Shown one piece after another: positions 45,529 through 55,972 of a stretch of DNA of 64,000 bases. Position numbers and translations under genes: made by a program. The stretch lies in assembly GCF_000002985.6 (NCBI RefSeq), contig NC_003281.10, positions 1,364,001-1,428,000 of the forward strand. Direction: 5' to 3'. Numbering within the stretch: position 1 is the first letter of the stretch; every line of letters begins with the position of its first letter. Origin of the DNA: Caenorhabditis elegans (lineage: Eukaryota; Nematoda; Chromadorea; Rhabditida; Rhabditidae). The notes below the pieces were generated by a model. It was not told the DNA's origin and searched no databases. It saw nothing but the letters and a program-made list of their open reading frames with translations.

Positions 45529-48500
45529 TTATACATCCGGCGTATCGAGCTTCTTCTCAATATAATAATCCACCAGTGTCTTCACGTTAAGCCGGAAATT
45601 GTCCAAATGGCACTGGATATGATGAATACAGACGTCGTCGAGCCCTTCTTGGCCCAAAGCAACGGCTTTTAGGATTTGACGGCGGTAAGGGACGGCCATT
45701 GTGACTACCTGGAAGAAAAATTTTGGGTTTTTGGGAGAAAAATTAGTTTTAAATGTTTGAAAAAAAAAAACGAAAAACGTGCTTAATTGAACAAATTGCG
45801 CAATGAAATTTCTTTTATTCGAAAAAAATTTTTTTTTTTGAAATTTTACAAAATTAAAAACAAAATCAATTTTTGACGGTTCAAAATTGAAATTTATTCG
45901 AAAAATATTTTTAAAAATCCAATTTTTTAATTTTTTGTCAAAAAAGTTAAGGTTTAAAAATATTTTTTGAAAATTTACAAAAAATCGGAAATATTAATTT
46001 TTAAGGTAAAAATTTTGATTTTTTTTTAATTTTTAATTTTTAATTTCAATTTTTGGTTAAAATGGAAATTTGTTTAAAATTTAAAAAATTCAGACTTTTT
46101 TTCCAACTTTTTGTAGAAAATTTCGAGTTTTTTAAGTTAATTTCAACAATTCGAAAAAAAATTTTTTTTTGAAAGTTTCAAATTTCTAGTTCATTTTTTT
46201 AAATTTGTATGAAAAACAAATTTTTTGTTGAAAATTCAAATTGTTGAAAATTTCGAGCTTATTGTTAATGATTATTCGAAAATATCAAAAATTTTAAAAA
46301 TTTAAATTTTATAAAAATTTTGAGCATTTTTTGAATTTTATTGAAAAAAAAAACTAGTTTAAACATATTTTTAATTGAAAATATCGACTTGTAAAAAAAA
46401 TTTCATTCGAAAAATTTCGAAAAATCATATAATATTTCTGGAAATTTTTTTGTTGAAAATTTCGTGTTTCTCTGAAATTTTTTGTAAAATTCAAAAAAAA
46501 ATCGATTTTTTTAATGAATTTTATTAGAAAATCACCCTTTTTTCAACTTTTTAGGTAAAATTTAGAAAAAAAAATTGGAATTTATCATATTCTAAAATTT
46601 GAATTTAAAAAAGTTATTATTTTTTTATTTTGTTTTTTCGGAAATATATTAGAAAAATTTCGAATATTCGAAAAAAAACTTTTTTATAATTTTTTTTCTA
46701 AGATTTTAGCTAACTTTTTCAGAATTTTCAAAAAAAGTGAAAAAAAAATTTTTTTTGCAAAATTTATTTTTTTTTCGTTCAAAATGTTCAAAATGCTGCT
46801 CCATACTTTAAAAGCCTGTTTGGCTATAAATCCATGATGTCTTTTAAGTGATTTTCCATAGGCGGTCGCCACAGCTCCACTCAAATCCTCGGTTTTATCA
46901 CGTGGAAGGCCTGAATTGTAGGCGGTGACCATTTCGGTGAGCAGCTCGAGCATGAATTGAAGTCCTCTGGAAAATTGGGGAAATTCAGAAAAAATGGCTT
47001 GAAAATTCGGATTTTTTAGGCTTCTAGTGCCAAAAATTACAGATTTTTACGTCAAATTTGAGCTTAAAATTGGAAAAATCAGTTTTTTTTTAACTTCTAG
47101 GTTGAATTTTAGGCTAAAAAATGGAAAATTTGATTAAAAATGTGAAAAATTCAGAAAAAATGGCCTAAAAATTCGATTTTTCAGGCTTCAGACCCGAAAA
47201 AATCAATTTTTGACGAATTTTACCGAAAAATTGCTGATTTTTACGTAAAATGTGAGCTTCAGCACATTTTAAAGCTCTCTGATGGCTTAAAATCGGAAAA
47301 ATCAGTATTTTTACATTTTACTATAATTTTGGGCTTAAAACTGATTTTTGCGTTAAAAATTTGGAGAAAATCGACATAAAATTCGAAATTATCGATTATT
47401 TAGGCTTCTAGTGGCTTAGAAGACCCAAAAATTCAAATTTCTGACGATTTTTAGGCAAAAATTGCAGATTTTTATGTCAAATATAAGCTTTTCATGCTCC
47501 TAGAGCTTAAAATTGAAAATATCGATATTTTTGACTTTTTACTAAAATTTTGGGTTAAAAAACCTGATTGAAAACCTGACCTGATAAAACCTGAAACCTG
47601 AAACATGATTTTTGCTTCAAAGATTGAAAAAAATCGAGGAAAAATTTGAAAACTTCGATTTTTCAACAATTTTACGACAAATTTGAGCTGTGAAAGCCAA
47701 AAAATTGGAAAAATCGATATAAAAATCGAAATCTTCAATTTTATAAGCTTTTAGTGGTTCAGAAGACCGAAAAATTCAAATTTTTGACGAATTTTACGTT
47801 AAATGTGAGCTTCAGTACAATTTCAAGCTCTCAGATCACTTAAAATTGGAAAAATCAGGAATTATCCGATTTTTGACTAGAATTTTAGGCTTAAAACTGA
47901 TTTTTACGCCAAAAATTGAAAAAAAATCGATATAAAATTGGAAAACTTCGATTTTTTCGATTTTTCTCGAATTTTATGTAAAAAAACCTGGGATTTTTCA
48001 ATTTTTTTACAAGTTTTGGCACATTTTAGCCAATTTTCACTCAATTTTTCGCCATTTTCTGCACCTTTTCAACCACAACAGCCCCTCGGTGGCAATTCCG
48101 AACTTTCCGCCGTGTTCAGCAAGATCCGCGTCAATCAACTGCTGTAGATACTTCTGTCCTTCTTGATCCTTCTCGAAGCGAACTCGAACTTTGTCCACAT
48201 TTCCTTGAATATCCTTCCGAACGAGGCTGAACGTGGCGCCGAGGAATGCTGAAAAGTTGGAAATTTGTATTGAAAATTGGATTTTTTTTTCGAAAAATTC
48301 GTGCTTTTCCCATAAAAATGCTAAAAAATCGGGTTTTTCATGATATTTATAGAAAATTTCGGAAAATGTTGCGTTTTTTCATGAAAATAGTGAAAAATCT
48401 AGCCGTGACGCGACCGCTCCGCGTGCGAAATTCAAAATTCTGCTGAAAAATCGGTTTCATCTCGAAAAATGCAAAAAATAATCAGTTTTTTAAATGAAAA

Positions 48501-50116
48501 ATTTTAGGAAATTTGGTTTTTTCCTCGAAAAATACTGAAAATTTACGGTTTTCACCGAAAAATTCTGAGAAATTTGGATTTTTTATCAAAATTTTTGTAT
48601 TTTTCCATGAAAAATTCAGTTTTTTCTCGAAAAATGCCAAAAAAAATTCAGTTTTTCTATGAAAAATGCCGAATATTTTGGATTTTTTCTCGGAAAATAC
48701 TGAACAATTTACGGTTTCCACGAAAAAATGCTGAGAAATTCGGGGATTTTCCTGAAAAATGCAAGAAATTCGGTTTTTCTCGAAAAATCGCCAAAATATT
48801 CGGATTTTTTCGGTTTTTTTCATAGAATAAGCTAAAAATTCAAGGTTTTTGCTCAAAATTGGCATTAAAAATCGGTTTTTTCCATGAAAAATGGGTAAAA
48901 ATTTGGGTTTTTGAAGAAAAAACAGAAAATTCAAGCGCCGCAAATGCGCTCCAATGCCAAGGAAAGCCGCGACGCGACGCGACCGCTCCGCACGCGAAAT
49001 TCTTCAAATTTCGCTGAAGTTTTCATGAAAATTTCGGTTTTCTTTTTAAAAAATGCTGTAAAACTCGGTTTTTCCATCCGAAATTTTTAAAAACCCGGGA
49101 TTTCTCTGAAATATTCAGTTTTTTCGCGGAAATCGATGAAAAATTCGGTTTTTTCTCGAAAAATACCGAAAAATTCAGATTTTCATGAAAAAAAAACTGG
49201 AAAAGATTCTTTTTTTCTCGAATAATGCTTCAAAATTTGGTTTTTCCATCAAAAATGCTGAAAAATTCGGCTTTTTCTCGAAAAAATCCTTAAAATTCAA
49301 AGCAATGCAAGTGCGCTCTATTGCCACGGAGAACCGCAACGCGACCGCTCCGCATGCGAAACTCAAACTTCTGCTGAAAAATTCGGTTTTTTCCCAATAA
49401 AAAAGCTCAGAAGTTCGATTTTTTCATGAAAAATGCCGAAAAAATTGGATTTTTCATTAAAAATGCTGAAAAATTTACGGTTTTCACGAAAAAAAAATCG
49501 TATTTTTCTTGAAAATTGCCAAAAAATTCATATTTCTCATCTAAAATGCTGAAAAATTTGGAGTTTTTCAAGAAAAATGGCGAAAAATTCGGATTTTTTC
49601 ATAAAAATCTAAAAATTCAAAGTAATGCAAGTGCGCTCCAATGCCAACTGAAGCCGCGACGCGACCGCTCCGCACCCTAATTTTTAAAATCAATTTCAGT
49701 AGTTTTATGCCGGAAAACCGCAAAAAAACATCAATTTTTCAAGTATTTTTCAGTCAAAAATTCGAAAAGCCGCGACGCGACCGCTCCGCATGCGAAATTC
49801 ATGCTTTGGGTGAATTTTTTATGAAAATTTCGATTTTTTCATGAAAAATGCTTTAAAAATTCGATTTTTTCGGTAAAAAATGCTGAAAAATTCGGATTTT
49901 TCATGAAAAATTCAATTTTTATGAAAATTTGTGTGCTTCCTTACACACAAAATCAGCAATTCCTTGGCAAGCGCTCAAAAACTGAGCCGTCGGAATTTTC
50001 CCATCATCGGTGAGATGTGGGAAAAAGTGCTCCGGCTTCGCGAAGTACGTCTCGTGTCCCGGTGAATCTGCCACGTCATTTGGCTCCACAGCAACCACTG
50101 GTGATGATGACGTCAT
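45529..50116 (-). CDS. Glycolipid transfer protein (GLTP) domain protein, 231 aa
   Basis: Coding exons are 50116-49945, 48248-48065, 46966-46807 and 45708-45529, total 696 nt with matching phases. The GLTP fold binds a single sphingolipid and moves it between membranes in the cytosol. Ligand-headgroup residues are in place: VRKDIQGNVDKV gives D70, N74 and K77, GLLWLKR gives W116, and KRHHGF gives H163. The N-terminal 45 residues are extra and polar. The ATG directly follows a tttcaag acceptor. Whether it prefers ceramide-1-phosphate or glycosylceramide cannot be read by eye. Introns are long and filled with A/T-rich minisatellite words. It is followed 290 bp later by the 69-aa gene on the same strand. 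Confidence 0.93.
48405..49800. repeat. Dispersed GC-rich unit gccgcgacgcgaccgctccg, five copies
   Basis: Copies lie near 48405, 48965, 49330, 49654 and 49770, all in the same orientation, within intron 1 of the GLTP gene. The fuller ones are preceded by aagtgcgctccaatgcca and followed by gcatgcgaaattc. A sixth copy is at about 52745-52800 in the elc-1 intron. Between them is a field of tcatgaaaaatgctgaaaaa minisatellite words. Confidence 0.85.
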
Positions 50117-50479
50117 CTTGAAAATTTTCGAGTTTTTTTGGCTTTTTACGGGGGAGTTTAGGCACAAATTTCGCAAAAATAGGTAAGAAATGGATGAAAT
50201 TCCACTTTTTTACAATAAAAAGAAGAAAAATGAGGAAATTGCATCATGAAACGTGTATTTTTACAAGAAATTGGGAAAATTATTTAAATATTTAAATATA
50301 TTTAACACAGCTCTGTTCAAAATGATAATTGGGCGAGTTTTAATCGATTTTTAGAGTAAAAATCACTGAAAAATCGTGTCCCACAGTGCGTACGATTCGT
50401 CCTTATATAGAAAAAAATTCGAAATGATAAGAAACGGGCGGCGCAGTTGAGATTGTACAGGAAAATGAGTCAAAAATTG

Positions 50480-51625
50480 GGGGAAATGAGGGAAAATTGA
50501 GTTTTTTCATGAAAAAATACTAAAAATTCGGGTTTTTTCATAAAAAATTATGGAAATTTCGCTTTTTTTTCTACAAAAACGTTGAAAAATCGGTTTTTTC
50601 ATGAAAAATGATGGAAATTCGGGTTTTTTTCATGAAAAAATTCTAAAAATTCGGGTTTTTTTCATGAAAAATTATAGAAATTCGGGTTTTTTTTTCATGA
50701 AAAATGATGGAAATTCGGGTTTTTTCATGAAAAATTATGGAAATTCGATTTTTTTTTAATGAAAAATTATCGAAATTCGGGTTTTTTTAATGAAAAATAG
50801 TGAAAATTCTGGTTTTTTCATGGAAAATACTAAAAATTCGGGTTTTTTTCATGGTAAATTATGGAAATTCGGGTTTTTTTTTCATGAAAAATACTAAAAA
50901 TTCTGGGTTTCGTCATGAAAAGTTACTGAAAATGCAGGTTTTTTTCATGAAAAATTATGGAAATTCGGGGTTTTCCATGAAAAAATACGGAAATTCGGGT
51001 TTTTTTCATGAAAAATACTAAAAATTAGGGGTTTTTTCATGAAAAATACTAAAAATTCGGGTTTTTTTTTCATGAAAAATTATGAAAATTCGATTTTTTT
51101 TAAATGAAAAATTATCGAAATTCGGGTTTTTTAAATGAAAAATACTGAAATTTCGGGGTTTTTTCATGAAAAATACTGAAATTTCGGGGTTTTTTCATGA
51201 AAAATGATGGAAATTCTGGTTTTTTCATGGAAAATACTAAAAATTCGGGTTTTTTTCATGGTAAATTATGGAAATTCGGGTTTTTTTTTCATGAAAAATA
51301 CTAAAAATTCTGGGTTTCGTCATGAAAAGTTACTGAAAATGCAGGTTTTTTTCATGAAAAATTATGGAAATTCGGGGTTTTCCATGAAAAAATACGGAAA
51401 TTCGGGTTTTTTTCATGAAAAATACTAAAAATTAGGGGTTTTTTCATGAAAAATACTAAAAATTCGGGTTTTTTTTTCATGAAAAATTATGAAAATTCGA
51501 TTTTTTTTAAATGAAAAATTATCGAAATTCGGGTTTTTTTAAATGAAAAATACTGAAATTTCGGGGTTTTTTCATGAAAAATACTGAAATTTCGGGGTTT
51601 TTTCATGAAAAATGATGGAAATTCA
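50480..51625. repeat. Minisatellite of ttcatgaaaaatnntnnaaatt words with about 407-bp higher-order duplication
   Basis: Short units of about 30 bp (cgggttttttcatgaaaaat and variants) fill the gap between the GLTP start and the elc-1 stop. The block starting near 50804 is repeated almost exactly near 51211, so two nearly identical 73-74-aa frames appear at 50800 and 51204. These frames are not genes. Confidence 0.9.
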
Positions 51626-51678
51626 GGGAAAAAATGGGAGAAAAAACGGAATTTTCAGCACACAATTTTCAAATTAAA

Positions 51679-53187
51679 TTAACAATCCAAGAAATTGGCG
51701 GCCATCAGGAGCTCCAACGCGACATCTGGTGGAATCGGGAACTCTGGGATTTCGGTGGCTGCGTGGGTGTAGCGGACTTTGTAGGCAAAGTATTGGCACA
51801 CTTTTTGGAGCACGTGCGATGGAATTTCACGGAAGTAGACGACGTTGCTCTCGTTCTCGGCGTACACTCCGGGGCCTGGAAATTTGAATTTTTTTATTTT
51901 AATTTAAAAAAAAAATTGTTTAAGGCATTTTTAGAGCAATTTTTAATTGAAAAATCAAAATTTTTTTGTTGGAAAATTACTGAAAAAATTGCATTTTTCA
52001 TTGAAAATCAATGTAAAAATGGGATTTTTCTTGAAAATTGTGGAAAAAATCAATTTTTCATGGAAAATTACTCAAAAAATGGCATTTTTACAGTGAAAAA
52101 TGCTGAAAAATCGGGGTTTTTCACGGAAAATGCTAAACAAAATTGGCTTTTTTCCGTGAAAAATGATTGAAAAATGGCGTTTTTGCATGGAAAAATGTTG
52201 AAAAACCGGGCTTTTTCTTGAAAAATTACTGAAAAATGCTGAATATTGGGTTTTTTCTCGAAAAATGATGAAAATTTTGCGTTTTTACATGGAAAATTAC
52301 TGAAAAAAATGGCATTTTTCTTGAAAAATTATGGAAATTTCGCGGTTCTACATGACAAATTCTGAAAATTTGGCTTTTTTCTGTTAAAATTGTAGAAAAA
52401 ATCGGTGTTTCTCAGGTAAAACTATGGAAAAATCAGTTTTTCATGACATTTCACATAAAATTTCGGAAAATTTTGCGTTTTTACATGGAAAATTACTGAA
52501 AAAATTGCATTTTCACAGTGCAAAATGCTAAAAATTTGGTTTTTTTTTTCAGTGAAAATTGTAGAAAAAATCGGGTTTTTCATGAAAAAATGCTGTAAAA
52601 ATCGGTTTTTTTCGTGAAATTTTACTGAAAATTTGGCTTTTTTTAATGAAAAATACTGAAAAAATGGGATTTTTTACGAAAAATGCTGAAAAAATCTGTT
52701 TTTTCATGGAAAATTACTGAAGAATTCCAAGAAAAAAAAAAGGAAGTGCGCTCCAATGCGAAAGGGAGCCGCGACGCGACCGCGCCGCACGCAAAATTCA
52801 AAATTTTTCTGAAAATTTTGGATTTTTTTTAATGAAAACTGCAGAAAAATTGGGTTTTTTTCTCGAAAAATGTAGAAAAAATCAGTTTTTTCTGTGAAAA
52901 ATGCAAAAAACCTCAGTTTTTCTACGAAAAAATCGATTTTTCGACGAAAAAAGTCGTTTTTAATGATTTTTTTTTTGTCATTTTCAGAGTTTTTGGAGCG
53001 ATTTTCTACCTGAAAGCATGGCTCGGATGGTTCCAGAGGTAAGCGCGAGCTCCCGCTTAATGATAAACTCGTGATCATCGCTGCTGACGAGCTTCACGTA
53101 CTGCGACGTTGGTCCCTCGATCCCACCATACTGTTTCGGTTGAGCTGCGTCCTGATCGCATTGAATTGCGTTGTTTTGGTCCGCCAT
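51679..53187 (-). CDS. elc-1: Elongin C, 124 aa, two exons
   Basis: Exons 53187-53010 and 51875-51679 sum to 375 nt. The ATG follows a cttcag trans-splice-type acceptor. The protein has the Skp1/BTB-like fold: [20 protein letters not shown], then [10 protein letters not shown], the [20 protein letters not shown] segment that contacts BC-box proteins, and the conserved end [11 protein letters not shown]. It pairs with elongin B and bridges BC-box receptors (such as VHL or ZIF-1 in worms) to CUL-2 ubiquitin ligases. It is about 12 residues longer than the human protein, all at the N-terminus. I recognise it as C. elegans elc-1 (Y82E9BR.15). The 1.1-kb intron is minisatellite sequence. Confidence 0.97.
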
Positions 53188-53479
53188 TCTGAAGGAAAAA
53201 TCGATTAAAATGGGGGAAAATTGAGGGAAAAAGCGGATTTTGGGCCACTTTTGCGAAGATTTTGTGATTTTCAAGCAAAAATTTAGCTGAAAAAGCACAA
53301 AATCTCACCCAAAATGATGAAAAATTCGATTAAAACTGGCTAAACTACAAGGAAATCGGTTAAAAAACTGCGAAATTGGGGGGAAAATCAATTTTTTGGG
53401 CGATTTTCGCGAAGGAAATACGATTTTCAGGCAGATTTTCGGCTGAAAATTATGAATTTTCAATAAAAATCCGATTAAA

Positions 53480-54735
53480 ACAGGGAAAATTGCGAGGAAA
53501 TTGATTTTCAGTGAATTTTAGGACGAAGTCTCACGCGGAAGGGTGAAAAAATGCAGATTTTCTGAAGAATATGGCTGAAAATCCGGGTTTTTAGGTGTCA
53601 AATTGGAAAATAATCGATTTTCAGTGAATTTTATGGGAAATTCTCGCATTTTTAGCGAAAAATGAGCTCCACGAGCAGGAAATTATGGAGAAAGACACGA
53701 AAAATGCAGATTTTTGGACAAATTTGAGCAAAAATCCGATTTTAGATGACAAATCGAGGAAAAATCGATTTTCAGTGAATTGAGAGAGAATTTCTTCTAT
53801 TTTCTGCAGAAATTCGGCTCCACAAGCAGGAATTGATACAGAAAGACACGAAAAATGCAGATTTTTGGACAAATTTGAGCAAAAATCCGATTTTAGATGA
53901 CAAATCGAGGAAAAATCGATTTTCAGTGAATTGAGAGAGAATTTCTTCTATTTTCTGCAAAAAATTCGGCTCCACAAGCAGGAATTGATACAGAAAGACA
54001 CGAAAAATGCAGATTTTTGGACAAATTTGAGCAAAAATCCGATTTTAGATGACAAATCGAGGAAAAATCGATTTTCAGTGAATTGAGAGAGAATTTCTTC
54101 TATTTTCTGCAGAAATTCGGCTCCACAAGCAGGAATTGATACAGAAAGACACGAAAAATGCAGATTTTTTGAAGAATTCGATTAAAAATCGAATTTTAGA
54201 TGACAAATCGAGGAAAAATTGATTTTCAGTGAAATATAGGGGAATTTCTTTCATTTTTCGCGGAAAATAAGACTCCAAAAGCAGGAAATTATGGAGAAAA
54301 ACACGAAAAATGCAGATTTTCTGCAAAATTCGAGGAAAAATCGGATTTTAGATGACAAATCGAGGAAAAATCGATTTTCAGTGAATTTTAGGGGAATTTT
54401 TCGCTTTTTCTGCGGAAAATAAGGCTCCGCGAGCAGGAATTGATGCACAGAAACATAAAAATCCAGATTTTCTGAAGAATTTGACAGAAAATCCGGTTTT
54501 TAGGCAGAAAATACGAAAATAATTGATTTTCAGTGAATTTAAGGGGAATTTTTCGCATTTTCTGCTTTAAATTAGCTCCACGAGCAGGAAATTATGGAGA
54601 AAAACACGAAAAATGCAGATTTTCTGCAAAATTCGAGGAAAAATCGGATTTTAGATGACAAATCGAGGAAAAATCGATTTTCAGTGAATTTTAGGGGAAT
54701 TTTTTCGCATTTTTAGCATAAATAAGGCTCCACGA
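53480..54735. repeat. About 151-bp tandem minisatellite upstream of elc-1, about eight copies
   Basis: ttttagatgacaaatcgagg recurs at about 53742, 53893, 54045, 54196, 54348 and 54651, a spacing of 151-152 bp. Each unit contains atcgattttcagtgaattt and a gctccacnagcaggaat stretch. The flanking units are more diverged. Since 151 is not a multiple of three, open frames shift between units; none is coding. Confidence 0.92.
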
Positions 54736-54824
54736 GCAAAAAAACATGCGGATCTCGCAAAAATCTACGCATTTTGCACGAAAACAGCTGGAAAATCGAT
54801 AAAATCGGAGCCAAATCTCGCACG

Positions 54825-54970
54825 CGACGCACATCTGGCAGCTTGCCAAGCCCCGCCCATCTACCGTACTCACGAGCGTGGCGAGACCCGCTGCGTCCCT
54901 CTGCCCGTAGAGCTGCCCGTCGGAGAGACGGGCGGCCGTCGTTCTGTGCTTCGCTGCAGATTTGTTTCGC
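54825..54970. promoter_or_regulatory. GC-rich island, possible promoter of the ATP synthase c gene
   Basis: A 145-bp GC-rich stretch (cacgcgacgcacatctggca ... cggagagacgggcggccgtc) stands out from 30-35 percent GC surroundings. It lies about 250-390 bp upstream of the 55217 ATG. It shows no homology to a protein in any frame. It may be the promoter or the start of an outron. It could also serve elc-1, although that start is 1.6 kb away. The role is inferred from position only. Confidence 0.35.
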
Positions 54971-55216
54971 ACAAAAATCACTGGTTTTCACTATTTTTAC
55001 GCTATTTTTTTGGTTTTTTCTTAATTTTCAGGCACAAATATCGAATTTAAGAAGGATTAGCTCATAAAAATCAAGTTTACGAGCAGGCTTTCCCTAAATT
55101 TAGTTGAAATTGGGCCTGGAAGTTATTAATTCTTCATGATTTTTCTCTTTTTGTTTGATCTTCAAATTTTTTCTATTTAATTTCAATTTTTTCAGGTAAA
55201 GAACTTTCATCCAGCC

Positions 55217-55636
<420 letters not shown>

Positions 55637-55775
55637 ATGTTCTGTTTTATAGCCGATTTTTGTTTTTTTTTGTGTGTGTGGGGGGAGAAGTCCTCTCCAA
55701 CGTCTAAATTCTTCATAAAAACAAAGAACGTAGGCTGCGGTGTCGGATCTTCAAACTCAGTAATCTATTAGTTCG

Positions 55776-55781
55776 AATAAA
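55776..55781 (+). terminator. Polyadenylation signal AATAAA of the c-subunit gene
   Basis: Canonical hexamer 140 bp past the stop codon, in the 3' UTR. Confidence 0.85.
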
Positions 55782-55880
55782 ATCCTTCGACTAGCCACCT
55801 TGTATAACTCTAAGCTCATCACTATCCCTCAAATCAAGAAAAACGATTTACGAATGAAATAATTTTACCTTTAGTTTGAC

Positions 55881-55886
55881 TTTATT
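55881..55886 (-). terminator. Polyadenylation signal AATAAA of the transporter gene
   Basis: tttatt on the plus strand, 87 bp past the transporter stop. The two converging genes have signals 100 bp apart and no overlap. Confidence 0.7.
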
Positions 55887-55972
55887 GGTAGAACCTGAGA
55901 ACGAGAGAAAAAAAATAAAATATATAAGTGAAGCTCATTGGCTAGAGATGAAATGGGAAAACAAATAATAAT

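Noticed and set aside
48482-48943. 153-aa minus-strand open frame rich in F, N and K
   Set aside because: It lies within GLTP intron 1 in A/T minisatellite words; composition and repetition indicate a chance frame.
50800-51428. Two nearly identical 73-74-aa frames
   Set aside because: Produced by a duplicated minisatellite block.
54691-55067. Frames of 92-97 aa across the GC-rich island
   Set aside because: Different frames on both strands are open because of the composition; none resembles a protein.
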